A stretch of DNA of 61,560 nt from Faecalibacterium gallinarum (GCF_022180365.1 NZ_BQKV01000021.1:1-61560), one strand, 5' to 3'. Shown: positions 17,845 through 26,272, counted from the stretch's first letter. Made by a program: numbers and translations. The notes: generated from the letters alone by a model not told the origin.

Positions 17845-19479
17845 TTACCGCTCCAGCACCAGGCACTCGTAGGGGCGCAGGGCGGCGGGCACCCCAGCGA
17901 GGGCGGGGTAGTTGCCCAGCAGCCGGGCCGCGCCGGCCCAGCCCTCGGGCAGGGGGAGGGAGGCTGCCTTCCCGGTCAGGTTGCAGAGGACCAGCAGCTC
18001 GCTCTCCCCGTCGAACCGGCGGTAGGCCAAAAGGTCCGGGTCGTCGGGATAGAGGAATTCGATGTTCCCTTGGCTGATGACCGGTTTTTCTTTCCGCAGA
18101 GCCACCAGCTGTTTATAGAAGGCGAAGATGGAATCCGGGTCCCCGGTCTGGGCCGCGGCGTTGATGTGGGTATAGTTCTCGGGCAGGCCGATCCAGGGGG
18201 TGCCGGTGGTGAAGCCTGCATTCTCGCTGCCATCCCACTGCATAGGGGTGCGGCCGTTGTCCCGGCTGCGGGCGGCCAGAATTTCCAGGGCCTCGGCGGG
18301 GGTCTTGCCCTGCTGCTGGAGAATCTGGTAATAGTTCAAACTCTCCACATCCCGGTACTGCTCAATGGAGCCAAAGCCCGCGTTGGTCATGCCGATCTCC
18401 TCGCCCTGGTAGATGTAGGGGGTGCCCCGCATCAGGTGGATGGCGGCCCCCAGCATCTTGGCGCTCTCGGCCCAGTAGGTTTTGTCGTCGCCGAACCGGC
18501 TCACCGCCCGGGGCTGGTCGTGGTTGCACCAGAAGAGGGCGTTCCAGCCGCCCCCGGCCTGCATCCCCTCCTGCCAGAGGGTGAACAGCTTTTTCAGGGC
18601 CATCCGATCGGGGGGCATCAGGGCCCATTTGTCCCCGTTCTTGTAGTCCACCTTCAGGTGATGGAAGTTGAAGCACATGGACAGCTCGTGCCGGTCAGGG
18701 GCGGTGTAGCCGATGCAGTTCTCCAGGGAGGTGGAGGACATCTCGCCCACCGTGATCATCCCTTCGATCCCCCCGGCGGCTGCCAGCTCCTGCAAATACT
18801 GGTGGACCTTGGGCCCGTCGGTGTAGAACCGGCGGCCGTCGCCCTGGTGGTCGTCCTCATAGACGGCGGGTTTCGAGATCAGGTTCACCACGTCGAACCG
18901 GAACCCCTGGATGCCCTTTGCCTTCCAGAACCGGAGGATGTCCGCCAGCTCGGCCCGGACCTCGGGGTTCTCCCAGTTCAGGTCGGCCTGGCTCACGTCG
19001 AAGAGATGGAGATACCATTTGCCCAGGGCGGGCAGATACTCCCAGGCCGGGCCGCCGAACTTGGACACCCAGTTGGTGGGGGCTTTGTCGGGACTGCCCT
19101 CTTTGAAGATGTAGTAATCCTGGTATTTCTTCTCCCCGGCCAGGGCCCGCTGGAACCACGCATGCTCGGTGGAGGTGTGGTTGAACACCATGTCCAGCAT
19201 CAGCCCGATGCCCCGTTTATCCGCCTCCCGGATCAGCTCTTCCAGGTCGGCCATGGTGCCGAACCGGGGGTCTACCGCCCGGTAGTCGGCCACATCGTAG
19301 CCGTTGTCCCGCTGGGGCGAGGGGAAGAAGGGGGTGAGCCAGAGGCAGCTGACCCCCAGCTCGGCCAGATAGTCCAGCTTGGAGGTGACCCCCCGCAGAT
19401 CTCCCAGCCCGTCGCCGTTGGAGTCGCAGAAGGACTTGGGGTAGATCTGATAGATGACTTTGTTTTTAAATTCTGCCAT
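17845..19479 (-). CDS. treC: Trehalose-6-phosphate hydrolase (GH13 alpha-phosphotrehalase)
   Basis: The 544-residue cytosolic GH13 enzyme should split trehalose-6-phosphate to glucose and glucose-6-phosphate. The catalytic Asp196 (GFRFDVVN), general acid Glu246 (TVGEMSS) and transition-state Asp321 (NHDQPR) are present, with the usual start VIYQIYPKSFCDSNGDGLGD. Its position 30 bp downstream of a trehalose-type PTS permease gene, in an operon divergent from a TreR-like repressor, favours phosphotrehalase over oligo-1,6-glucosidase. Confidence 0.9.
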   Translation of the reverse strand: MAEFKNKVIYQIYPKSFCDSNGDGLGDLRGVTSKLDYLAELGVSCLWLTPFFPSPQRDNGYDVADYRAVDPRFGTMADLEELIREADKRGIGLMLDMVFNHTSTEHAWFQRALAGEKKYQDYYIFKEGSPDKAPTNWVSKFGGPAWEYLPALGKWYLHLFDVSQADLNWENPEVRAELADILRFWKAKGIQGFRFDVVNLISKPAVYEDDHQGDGRRFYTDGPKVHQYLQELAAAGGIEGMITVGEMSSTSLENCIGYTAPDRHELSMCFNFHHLKVDYKNGDKWALMPPDRMALKKLFTLWQEGMQAGGGWNALFWCNHDQPRAVSRFGDDKTYWAESAKMLGAAIHLMRGTPYIYQGEEIGMTNAGFGSIEQYRDVESLNYYQILQQQGKTPAEALEILAARSRDNGRTPMQWDGSENAGFTTGTPWIGLPENYTHINAAAQTGDPDSIFAFYKQLVALRKEKPVISQGNIEFLYPDDPDLLAYRRFDGESELLVLCNLTGKAASLPLPEGWAGAARLLGNYPALAGVPAALRPYECLVLER

Positions 19480-19509
19480 GTGGAAAACCTCTTTCTCTTG
19501 GTATGGGGA

Positions 19510-20925
19510 TTAAGACACCTGCTTTTTCTTGCCCATGATAACGGTCAGCACAAAGGGGATCACAATGGCGATCACCATGCTGATGGCGAAGGTGAGCATG
19601 TACTGGGGCTGGATGGAGAGGATGCCGGGCAGGCCGCCCACGCCGATGGCGTTGGCGGTGGTGGAGGTAGCCACACAGAAGGCGCCGGCCACAGCCGAGC
19701 CGATCATGCCGCAAAGGAAGGGGAAGTTCAGTTTCAGGTTGACGCCGAAGATGGCGGGCTCGGTGACGCCAAGATAGCAGGAGATGCAGGCGGGGATGTT
19801 GACCTCCTGGGCGGGGGCGTTCTTGCGCTGGAGGTAGATCACGCCCAGAACGGCGGAACCCTGGGCAATGTTGGAGAGGGCGATCATGGGCCAGAGCATG
19901 GTGCCGCCGAAGTCGGCGATCAACTGCATGTCAATGGCGTTGGACATATGGTGCAGGCCGGTGATGACCAGAGGAGCATAGACAAAGCCGAAGATGGCGC
20001 CGAATACCACACGGAAGGAACCCGAGATGCCCGCGTAGACCACCGAGGAGATGACGGAACCGATCTTCCAGCCGATGGGGCCCAGCACAAAGTGGGCGGC
20101 GATCACCGAGAGCAGCAGGCTGCAGAAGGGGACAAAGATCATGGAGACCACGGCGGGGCAGATCTTGCGGAAGAATTTCTCCAGGTACACTAGGGTGAAA
20201 GCGGCCAGGATGGCGGGGATCACCTGGGCCTGGTAGCCGATCATGTTGACCTTAAAGAAGCCGAAATCCCAGTAGGGAATGTCTGCCGCGGCGGTGGTGG
20301 CCACCGAGTAGGCGTTGAGCAGCTGACCCGAAACTAGAGTCAGGCCCAGGACGATGCCCAGGATCTGGGTGGTGCCCATCTTCTTGGTGACCGACCAGCA
20401 GATGCCCACCGGCAGCATGTGGAACACCGCCTCACCGATCAGCCACAAAAAGCTGTCGATGCCGGCCCAGAACTGGCTGATGTCGCAGAGGGTCTTGGTG
20501 CCGTTCTCGAACAAATACAAGCTGTCGATGCAGTTGCGGAAACCCAGGATCAGACCGCCGGTGATGATGGCGGGGATCAGGGGCGCGAAAATCTCGGCCA
20601 GGGCGCTCATGATCCGCTGGGCGGTGGTCTGGTTCTGCTTGGCGGCGCTCTTGACCGCCTCTTTGGAGACGCCTTCCAGACCGGACACGGCGGTGAAATC
20701 GTTGTAGAATTCCTGCACCGTGTTGCCGATGATCACCTGGAACTGCCCCGCCTGGGTGAAAGTGCCCTTGGCGGATTTCAGGGTTTCGATCTTGGCCACA
20801 TCTGCCTTGGCCGGGTCGTTGAGGACGAACCGCATCCGGGTGACGCAGTGCGACACCGCCACGATGTTCTCTTTGCCGCCCACATACTCCAGCAGCAGCT
20901 TGGCGTCCTGTTGGTATTTGCCCAT
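19510..20925 (-). CDS. treB: PTS trehalose transporter, EIIBC component
   Basis: This 471-residue membrane protein imports and phosphorylates trehalose. The N-terminal EIIB domain has the phosphorylated Cys27 in SHCVTRMRF, and the rest is an EIIC glucose/sucrose-superfamily channel with about ten spans (SALAEIFAPLIPAIITGG is the domain start). No EIIA domain is fused or encoded nearby, so a EIIA-Glc from elsewhere must phosphorylate it. It is the first gene of treB-treC, led by a consensus promoter with operators. Confidence 0.92.
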   Translation of the reverse strand: MGKYQQDAKLLLEYVGGKENIVAVSHCVTRMRFVLNDPAKADVAKIETLKSAKGTFTQAGQFQVIIGNTVQEFYNDFTAVSGLEGVSKEAVKSAAKQNQTTAQRIMSALAEIFAPLIPAIITGGLILGFRNCIDSLYLFENGTKTLCDISQFWAGIDSFLWLIGEAVFHMLPVGICWSVTKKMGTTQILGIVLGLTLVSGQLLNAYSVATTAAADIPYWDFGFFKVNMIGYQAQVIPAILAAFTLVYLEKFFRKICPAVVSMIFVPFCSLLLSVIAAHFVLGPIGWKIGSVISSVVYAGISGSFRVVFGAIFGFVYAPLVITGLHHMSNAIDMQLIADFGGTMLWPMIALSNIAQGSAVLGVIYLQRKNAPAQEVNIPACISCYLGVTEPAIFGVNLKLNFPFLCGMIGSAVAGAFCVATSTTANAIGVGGLPGILSIQPQYMLTFAISMVIAIVIPFVLTVIMGKKKQVS

Positions 20926-20948
20926 GATAGAATCCTCCTTTAAAATTT

Positions 20949-20966
20949 AACTTGTTTAAACAAGTT
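20949..20966. promoter_or_regulatory. TreR operator 1 (downstream of the treB start site)
   Basis: AACTTGTTTAAACAAGTT is a perfect 18-bp palindrome in the treB 5' leader, 23 bp upstream of its start codon. Confidence 0.75.
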
Positions 20967-20981
20967 CTCTTTGCAAGAATG

Positions 20982-21010
20982 AGTATACTCTGCTTGTTTA
21001 AACAAGTCAA
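20982..21010 (-). promoter_or_regulatory. treB promoter with operator 2 in the spacer
   Basis: On the minus strand TTGACT (21005-21010), a 17-bp spacer and TATACT (20982-20987) form a near-consensus promoter. The palindrome CTTGTTTAAACAAG at 20993-21006 fills the spacer, so bound repressor would exclude RNA polymerase. Confidence 0.8.
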
Positions 21011-21071
21011 GGCCCGGGCGGAAAATTGTGACGAAACGCTGTGTTTTTGGCTCTTATCACAAATGGGACCC

Positions 21072-21122
21072 TTGTAATTTGGACGCTTTCACGGTATACT
21101 GAAACCAATGTTTAAACAAGTT
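21072..21122 (+). promoter_or_regulatory. treR promoter and operator 3
   Basis: TTGTAA (21072-21077), 17 bp and TATACT (21095-21100) form the treR promoter. A third operator copy, TGTTTAAACAAG, follows at about 21110-21120, near the expected start point, which suggests autoregulation. Confidence 0.7.
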
Positions 21123-21133
21123 GGGGGCGCACT

Positions 21134-21856
21134 ATGCCAAAAGCAAAATTTGAGGGGATCTACCGCAGCATCAAACAGAAGATCGAGGCCCAGGACTACC
21201 CGTATCAGTCCCTGCTGCCCTCTGAGAATACCCTGATCGCCGAGTATGGCTGTTCCCGCAACACGGTCCGCCGGGCCCTGGCGGAGCTGTCCGACGAGGG
21301 GTACATCCAGCCCATTCAGGGCAAGGGGGTGCGGGTGATCTACCAGCCGGTGGGCAAGACAACCTTTATCATCGGGGGGATCGAGACCTTTCAGGAGACA
21401 GCCCGGCGGAACCACCTCCATGCCGTCACCAAGGTGACCCGGTTCGAGACGGTGGTGGCGGACGAGAAGTTCGCCCGGGAGAGCGGTTTTGCCCCGGGGG
21501 ACGAGCTGTGGGCCGTGGAGCGGGTGCGCTATCTGGACGGCAAAGCCCTGATTCTGGACGTGAACTATTTCCTCAAAGAGTTTATGCCGGGGTTAACACC
21601 GGAGATCGCGGCCCGGTCCATCTACGAGTACATTGAAAATGAGCTGGGGATGCAGATCGTCACCAGCAAGCGGAAGATGACGGTGGAGCGGGCCACCATC
21701 CGGGATGAGCAGCGGTTGGATCTGAACGGCTACGACTGCGTGGCCGTCATCACCAACCACACCTTTAATTCCGACGGTTTGATGTTTGAGTATACCCGCT
21801 CCCGCCACCAGCCGGATTACTTCTGCTTCCAGGACACTGCCACCCGCAAAAAGTAA
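21134..21856 (+). CDS. treR: GntR/UTRA-family trehalose operon repressor
   Basis: A 240-residue protein with an N-terminal GntR winged helix (LLPSENTLIAEYGCSRNTV, then RRALAELSDEGYI) and a C-terminal UTRA ligand domain from about residue 90. UTRA repressors of this group bind sugar phosphates, here probably trehalose-6-phosphate. It is divergent from treB, and three copies of a TTGTTTAAACAA palindrome lie between and around the two promoters. Confidence 0.88.
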   Translation: MPKAKFEGIYRSIKQKIEAQDYPYQSLLPSENTLIAEYGCSRNTVRRALAELSDEGYIQPIQGKGVRVIYQPVGKTTFIIGGIETFQETARRNHLHAVTKVTRFETVVADEKFARESGFAPGDELWAVERVRYLDGKALILDVNYFLKEFMPGLTPEIAARSIYEYIENELGMQIVTSKRKMTVERATIRDEQRLDLNGYDCVAVITNHTFNSDGLMFEYTRSRHQPDYFCFQDTATRKK

Positions 21857-21870
21857 GAAAGCGCAAAACA

Positions 21871-21918
21871 GCGCCCCCGCAAAGGTTTTGTACACCTTGC
21901 GGGGGCGTCTGATTTTTT
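21871..21918 (+). terminator. treR terminator
   Basis: GCGCCCCCGCAAAGG pairs with CCTTGCGGGGGCGT, followed by GATTTTTT. Confidence 0.8.
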
Positions 21919-21988
21919 GGCCGCTTGCCAGATGTCGAAAACGGGTGTATACTGTCTCTGACGCCGGGAGACCGGCAGAACAAAATAA

Positions 21989-22074
21989 GACGGGGAGCTT
22001 GCAGACAGGCTGAGAGGAAGGTATGCCCTTCGACCCATAGACCTGATTTGGATAATGCCAACGTAGGAAAATAA
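21989..22074 (+). ncRNA. TPP (thiamine pyrophosphate) riboswitch
   Basis: The conserved thi-box blocks are directly readable: CGGGGAGC, GGCTGAGAGG, GACC, then ACCTGATTTGGATAATGCCA followed by ACGTAGG. A terminator hairpin follows 20 bp later. TPP binding should favour that terminator and switch off the downstream thiW-thiM-thiE-thiD genes. Confidence 0.95.
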
Positions 22075-22092
22075 TTTGGATGGTTTTCTTTG

Positions 22093-22118
22093 GGCGCCCG
22101 GATCAGGGCGCCTTTTTT
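22093..22118 (+). terminator. Terminator of the TPP riboswitch expression platform
   Basis: GGCGCCC and GGGCGCC arms with a 6-base loop, then TTTTTT. Confidence 0.8.
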
Positions 22119-22159
22119 GTTGGAATTTTTCGGAGGGAGGATGTGAGCAGACGGCATCC

Positions 22160-22340
22160 ACGGCCGGGCCGTGGCGGACAAAGGGGAGCGCCTTCTGTCT
22201 TGTATAACAGCGATGGGAAGCCGTGTTCCGGCGTGAGAGGAAGCCAGTGAGCTTCGACCGGCCTTCCGGGCAGGGGTATGCCTGCCCGATTCTTTCGGGA
22301 TGGGAAGCGCCGCGCTGTCGCCGTTTCTCAGATTGCTTTC
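22160..22340 (+). ncRNA. Second structured leader upstream of thiW, unassigned
   Basis: Beyond the TPP terminator a further 180 bp of GC-rich leader precedes thiW. It holds GGGGAGCGCC, GGCGTGAGAGGAAGCC and CTTCGACC in the same order as the first half of the TPP aptamer, but no ACCTGAT...GCGTAGG half. A strong hairpin GGGCAGG/CCTGCCC at about 22267-22291, followed by GATTCTTTC, could be a second weak terminator. It may be a degraded or different thiamine-precursor sensor (for example HMP-PP/thiS-type), but I cannot match a consensus. Confidence 0.35.
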
Positions 22341-22356
22341 AAAAAGGAGAATTCTT

Positions 22357-22872
22357 ATGAAAAAGACAAACGTCCAAAAACTGGCTCTGGCGGGGGTGCT
22401 CTGCGCCCTGGCGGTGGTGGGGAGCGTCTTCTCGTTCCCGGTGTTCGGCAGCAAATGCGCGCCGGTGCAGCACATGGTCAACATCCTCTGCGCGGTCTTT
22501 CTTGGCCCCTGGTACGGGGTGGCGGTGGCCTTTGCCGCCAGCCTGATCCGCAACCTGTTGGGGCTGGGCAGCCTGCTGGCCTTCCCGGGCAGCATGGTGG
22601 GGGCCCTTCTGTGCGGGCTGGCCTACGCCAAATTTAAAACCCTGGCCTCGGCCCTCGTCGCCGAGGTGTTCGGCACCGCGATTCTGGGCGGGCTCTGCGC
22701 CTATCCCATGGCCATCCTCTTTATGGGCCAGAGTGCCGGGCAGATCGCTTTCTATGCCTATGTAGTGCCCTTCCTGGTTTCCACCGCCGGCGGCGCGGTG
22801 CTCTCCGGGGTGCTGCTCTACTCGCTCCAGAAAACCGGCGCCCTGCCCCGTTTGCAGGCCCGGACCCGATAA
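22357..22872 (+). CDS. thiW: ThiW, ECF transporter substrate-binding (S) component for thiazole
   Basis: The ATG at 22357 (SD AAAAGGAGA) gives 171 residues with about five to six hydrophobic spans. KLALAGVLCALAVVGSVFSF and CAPVQHMVNILCAVFLGPWY match the ThiW family, S-components that take up hydroxyethylthiazole with the shared ECF module (EcfAA'T, not in this window). Being first in a TPP-riboswitch operon and followed by hydroxyethylthiazole kinase fits the role. Confidence 0.88.
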   Translation: MKKTNVQKLALAGVLCALAVVGSVFSFPVFGSKCAPVQHMVNILCAVFLGPWYGVAVAFAASLIRNLLGLGSLLAFPGSMVGALLCGLAYAKFKTLASALVAEVFGTAILGGLCAYPMAILFMGQSAGQIAFYAYVVPFLVSTAGGAVLSGVLLYSLQKTGALPRLQARTR

Positions 22873-22901
22873 AACCCCAAGGGAGAAAAGAGGTCAAACC
22901 C

Positions 22902-23723
22902 ATGTTTCAGGAAATGCTGCAAAACGTGCGGGAGAAATCCCCCCTCATCCATAACATCACCAACTACGTCACCGTCAACGACTGCGCCAATATCCTGCTG
23001 GCCTGCGGGGGCAGCCCCATCATGGCCGACGACCTGGCCGAGGTGGAGGAGATCACCTCGATCTGCGGCGGGCTGAACATCAACATCGGTACCCTGAACC
23101 ACCGGACCATCCCGGCCATGATCGCCGCCGGCAAGCGGTCCAATGCCCTGGGCCATCCGGTGGTGCTGGACCCTGTGGGGGCGGGGGCCTCGGCCCTCCG
23201 CACCGATACGGCCCGGCGGCTGGTGGAGGAAGTAAAGTTCACCGTAATCCGGGGCAACATCTCGGAGATTAAGGCCCTGTCCGGAGCCAGCGCCGCCACC
23301 AAAGGGGTGGACGCCGATCTGGCCGACCGGGTCACCGAGGAAAACCTGGGGGAGGCAGTGGCCTTTGCCAAGTCCTTCGCCAAAGCCGCCGGTGCGGTGA
23401 CGGCCATCACTGGGGCCATTGATGTTGTCACCGACGGCGAGACCGCCTACTGCATCCGGAACGGCCGGCCTGAGATGAGCCGGATCACCGGCACGGGCTG
23501 CCAGCTGTCGGCCCTGACGGCGGCCTTTGTCACCGCCAACCCCGACCAGCCCCTGCGGGCGGCGGCCGCGGCGGTCTGCGCCATGGGGCTGTGCGGGGAG
23601 ATCGCCTGGACCCGGATGACCCCGGCGGACGGCAACGCCAGCTACCGCAATTACATTCTGGACGCGGTCTATAACCTGACCCTCCAGCAGCTGGAGGAAG
23701 GAGCAAACTATGAAGTGCGATAA
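22902..23723 (+). CDS. thiM: Hydroxyethylthiazole kinase
   Basis: The 273-residue kinase phosphorylates salvaged hydroxyethylthiazole. Family motifs: SPLIHNITNYVTVNDCAN near the N-terminus, VVLDPVGAGAS, RGNISEI and the catalytic SRITGTGCQLSAL loop, whose Cys lies at the active site. It overlaps thiE by 14 bp. Confidence 0.95.
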   Translation: MFQEMLQNVREKSPLIHNITNYVTVNDCANILLACGGSPIMADDLAEVEEITSICGGLNINIGTLNHRTIPAMIAAGKRSNALGHPVVLDPVGAGASALRTDTARRLVEEVKFTVIRGNISEIKALSGASAATKGVDADLADRVTEENLGEAVAFAKSFAKAAGAVTAITGAIDVVTDGETAYCIRNGRPEMSRITGTGCQLSALTAAFVTANPDQPLRAAAAAVCAMGLCGEIAWTRMTPADGNASYRNYILDAVYNLTLQQLEEGANYEVR

Positions 23724-24348
23724 ACAGATGATGCGGCTCTATGCCGTTACCGACCGGGCCTGGGTGGGCAAGATGACCCTGGCTCAGCAGGTGGAAGCCG
23801 CCCTCCAAAACGGCGTTACCTGCGTCCAGCTGCGGGAAAAGCATCTGGACAAGGCGGCTTTCCTGGCCGAGGCCAAAGAGATGGCAGACCTCTGCCACCG
23901 GTATGGGGTGCCCTTCATCGTCAACGACGAGGTGGAGATCGCCCTGGCCAGCGGGGCGGACGGGGTCCATGTGGGCCAGGAGGACATGGCTGCCGCCGAT
24001 GTCCGGCAGAAGATCGGCCCCGAGATGATCCTGGGGGTCTCGGCCCACACGGTGGAGGAGGCGCTGGCCGCCGTCCGCGCCGGGGCCGATTACCTGGGCC
24101 TGGGGGCGGTGTTCACCACTTCCACCAAGGCGGACGCCGAGGCCATGCCCCGGGCCACCCTGGAGGCCATCTGCCGGGCGGTGGAGGTGCCCACCGTGGC
24201 CATCGGGGGAATCTCGGAACAGAATATCCTCCAGCTGAAGGGCAGCGGCGTGGACGGGGTGGCCGTGGTTTCGGCCATCTTCGGTGCCGAGGACCCCGGG
24301 GCAGCCGCCGCTCGTCTGGCGGCCCTGTCCAGCCAGCTGGCAGAATAA
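23710..24348 (+). CDS. thiE: Thiamine-phosphate synthase
   Basis: A 212-residue TIM-barrel enzyme that joins HMP-PP and thiazole phosphate. The signature CVQLREKHLD, VNDEVEIALASGADGVHVGQ and DYLGLGAVFTTSTK are present, the latter binding pyrophosphate. The start lies inside thiM, indicating coupling. Confidence 0.95.
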   Translation: MKCDKQMMRLYAVTDRAWVGKMTLAQQVEAALQNGVTCVQLREKHLDKAAFLAEAKEMADLCHRYGVPFIVNDEVEIALASGADGVHVGQEDMAAADVRQKIGPEMILGVSAHTVEEALAAVRAGADYLGLGAVFTTSTKADAEAMPRATLEAICRAVEVPTVAIGGISEQNILQLKGSGVDGVAVVSAIFGAEDPGAAAARLAALSSQLAE

Positions 24349-24376
24349 ATCCATCACCCAAAGGAGAGAGTGACAA

Positions 24377-25177
24377 ATGAAGTTGAAAACAGCCCTGACC
24401 ATTGCGGGCAGCGATTCCAGCGGCGGCGCAGGCATCCAGGCGGACCTGAAAACCATGACGGTGAACGGGGTGTTCGGGATGAGCGCCATCACCGCCCTGA
24501 CGGCCCAGAACACCCTGGGAGTGACGGCCATCCAGGAGGTGACCCCCGAGTTTCTGGCCCAGCAGATCGACGTGGTGTTCGAGGATATCCGCCCCGATGC
24601 CGTCAAGATCGGGATGGTGTCCTCGGCGGCGTTGGTGGAGGTGATCGCCCAGCGGCTGCGGTTCTGGAAGGCGGAGAACATCGTGGTGGACCCGGTAATG
24701 GTGGCCACCAGCGGCTCGGCTCTGATTGAGACCGACGCTGTAACCGCCCTGAAAGAACAGCTGCTGCCCCTGGCCACCGTAGCCACCCCCAACATCCCGG
24801 AAGCCGAGGTACTCTCGGGGCAGAAGATTGGGTCGGAAGCGGAGATGCTGGCGGCGGCCGAGACCATCCACCAGGCGCTGGGCTGCGCCGTCCTGCTGAA
24901 GGGCGGGCACGCCATCAACGACGCCAACGACCTGCTCTGGTCGGCGGCAGGGCCCAAGTGGTTCTACGGCAAGCGGATCGATAACCCCAACACCCACGGA
25001 ACCGGCTGCACTCTCTCCTCGGCCATTGCGTCCAACCTGGCCAAAGGGTATACCCTGGAGGAATCGGTGGCCCGGGCCAAAGAATACCTCTCGGGGGCGC
25101 TGGCCGCCATGCTGGATCTGGGCCATGGCCGCGGCCCCATGTGCCATTTGTTCGACCGCGAGATACCCTGGGTGTAA
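24377..25177 (+). CDS. thiD: Hydroxymethylpyrimidine/phosphomethylpyrimidine kinase
   Basis: The 266-residue ribokinase-family enzyme phosphorylates HMP to HMP-PP. TIAGSDSSGGAGIQADLKTM at the start and NTHGTGCTLSSAIASNLAKG near the C-terminus are diagnostic. It ends the salvage operon. Its last codons and stop (about 25155-25177) lie inside the first copy of a local 46-bp direct repeat, so the C-terminal residues DREIPWV may derive from the repeat. Confidence 0.95.
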   Translation: MKLKTALTIAGSDSSGGAGIQADLKTMTVNGVFGMSAITALTAQNTLGVTAIQEVTPEFLAQQIDVVFEDIRPDAVKIGMVSSAALVEVIAQRLRFWKAENIVVDPVMVATSGSALIETDAVTALKEQLLPLATVATPNIPEAEVLSGQKIGSEAEMLAAAETIHQALGCAVLLKGGHAINDANDLLWSAAGPKWFYGKRIDNPNTHGTGCTLSSAIASNLAKGYTLEESVARAKEYLSGALAAMLDLGHGRGPMCHLFDREIPWV

Positions 25178-25250
25178 GAGGTTAAGCCCGTGTCGCGGTT
25201 TTTAACCGCGAGATACCTTAGGTGTAAGAGGGTTAGTCGGTGTCGCGATT
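25155..25250. repeat. Two tandem copies of a 46-bp repeat at the end of thiD
   Basis: Copy 1 (25155-25200) and copy 2 (25205-25250) both read ACCGCGAGATACC, then GGTGTAAGAG, then a TGTCGCG end, with about 80 percent identity and a 50-bp period. The block contains the thiD stop codon. Inverted relatives with GGTATCTCGCGG occur at 25338 and 26878. Confidence 0.75.
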
Positions 25251-25325
25251 ATGGGGCAAATATTGCAGAGGACTTTTCCTGAGGTTGGTTTTGCAGTTGT
25301 GAACCAGCGCGGCATGGGCCTGCCG

Positions 25326-25356
25326 GTTTCCGCAAAAGGTATCTCGCGGCCGAAAA
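25326..25356. repeat. Inverted copy of the CCGCGAGATACC repeat
   Basis: GGTTTCCGCAAAAGGTATCT continues CGCGGCCGAAAA. It shares about 30 bp with the copy at 26864-26895 and its GGTATCTCGCGG core is the reverse complement of the cores in the thiD-end repeats. Confidence 0.7.
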
Positions 25357-25363
25357 AGCGAAT

Positions 25364-25402
25364 AAAAAAGACGGAGGCTTGTAAAAAGCCTCCGTCTTTT
25401 TT
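25364..25402. terminator. Bidirectional terminator between the thi operon and the GNAT gene
   Basis: AAAAAGACGGAGGC and GCCTCCGTCTTTTT form perfect arms, A- and T-flanked in both directions, between convergent genes. Confidence 0.85.
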
Positions 25403-25967
25403 ATTCAGAAATCTTTTCCCGCGCCGGGTTCCAGCGGATGTACATCAGGCTGTTTTCGGTGGTGTTATAGCGGGTTTCGTATTGGGTGGTCTTGCAATAC
25501 CGGAACCCGGATTTCTCGATCACCCGGGCCGACCGGGTGTTAAAGTCCATGTGCCCGACCAGAATAAAATCCAGTCCCGCCTGGCCGAAGAGATACTCTA
25601 CCACGGCGGCCACCGCCTCGGGCATCAGCCCCTGGCCCCAGCAGTCCTTGGCCAGCACATAACCAATCTCCCGCCCTTTATAGGGCGCCAGCTCGGGGAA
25701 GTCGGCTTCTTCGTACCGTTCCACCCCCAAAGAGCCCACCACCCGGCCCCTGTATTCCAGGGCGAAGGTCTTTTTCTCCCGGATAAACAGTTCCAGAATG
25801 GTCCGGGATTCGTCCCGGTCCTTGTGGGGCAGCCAGCCGGCCATCTGACCCACGCCGTCTACCCGGGCGTAGGCGTAAAAATCCTCCAGATCTTCCTCCC
25901 GCCAGGGGCGGAGAGTCAGCCGCGGGGTGTGCAGAATCACCCCGGTGATGTCAATTTCCTGATTCAT
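25401..25967 (-). CDS. GNAT acetyltransferase (RimJ/RimL-like)
   Basis: The ATG at 25967 follows AAAGGAGG, giving 188 residues. TPRLTLRPWREEDLEDFYAY at the start, EIGYVLAKDCWGQGLMPEAV (acetyl-CoA loop) and NTRSARVIEKSGFRY are typical of the Acetyltransf_3 group that modifies ribosomal-protein N-termini or small molecules. The target is unknown. A terminator-like hairpin lies immediately before its ribosome site. Confidence 0.85.
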   Translation of the reverse strand: MNQEIDITGVILHTPRLTLRPWREEDLEDFYAYARVDGVGQMAGWLPHKDRDESRTILELFIREKKTFALEYRGRVVGSLGVERYEEADFPELAPYKGREIGYVLAKDCWGQGLMPEAVAAVVEYLFGQAGLDFILVGHMDFNTRSARVIEKSGFRYCKTTQYETRYNTTENSLMYIRWNPAREKISE

Positions 25968-25979
25968 GATGTTTCCTCC

Positions 25980-26031
25980 TTTAAAATAAAAAAACCAGTG
26001 GGGGCCATTTGCTATCAAATGGCCCCCACTG
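25980..26031 (-). terminator. Hairpin terminator or attenuator directly before the GNAT ribosome site
   Basis: Perfect 16-bp arms CAGTGGGGGCCATTTG (25996-26011) and CAAATGGCCCCCACTG (26016-26031), loop of 4. On the minus strand they are followed by GGTTTTTTTATTTT and then the AAAGGAGG of the GNAT gene. It may end transcription from upstream or act as an attenuator. Confidence 0.75.
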
Positions 26032-26272
26032 TGCGTCAAACTTATCCAAAACGGCGCCGTTCAGCCGCCGCAGGGAAAAGGGTACGACAATGTAAGCCTG
26101 ACTCGCTGCCACTTATTGAACCGCTTGGCAGGAACCGGCTTGATGGAATTCTGATTCATCACAAAGTAAAAAGACTTCTTCATGGCTTTAATGAGTCCCT
26201 GCCTTGAGCAGAAGCAGGGAAAATTTGTGTCGCGTTTATAGCGTAAGAGCAAAACGAGTTCTCAAAGCCCGG

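Noticed and set aside
17791..20193. 800-codon plus-strand frame across treC and treB
   Set aside because: It spans two real minus-strand genes and their junction, and its product is low complexity with no domain.
22160..22340. Calling the second thiW leader a full TPP riboswitch
   Set aside because: It lacks the ACCTGAT...GGATAATGCC...GCGTAGG half that is essential for the aptamer.
26061..26252. 63-codon minus frame between the GNAT and DUF5655 genes
   Set aside because: No ribosome site, odd composition and no family; the region looks like decayed intergenic DNA.
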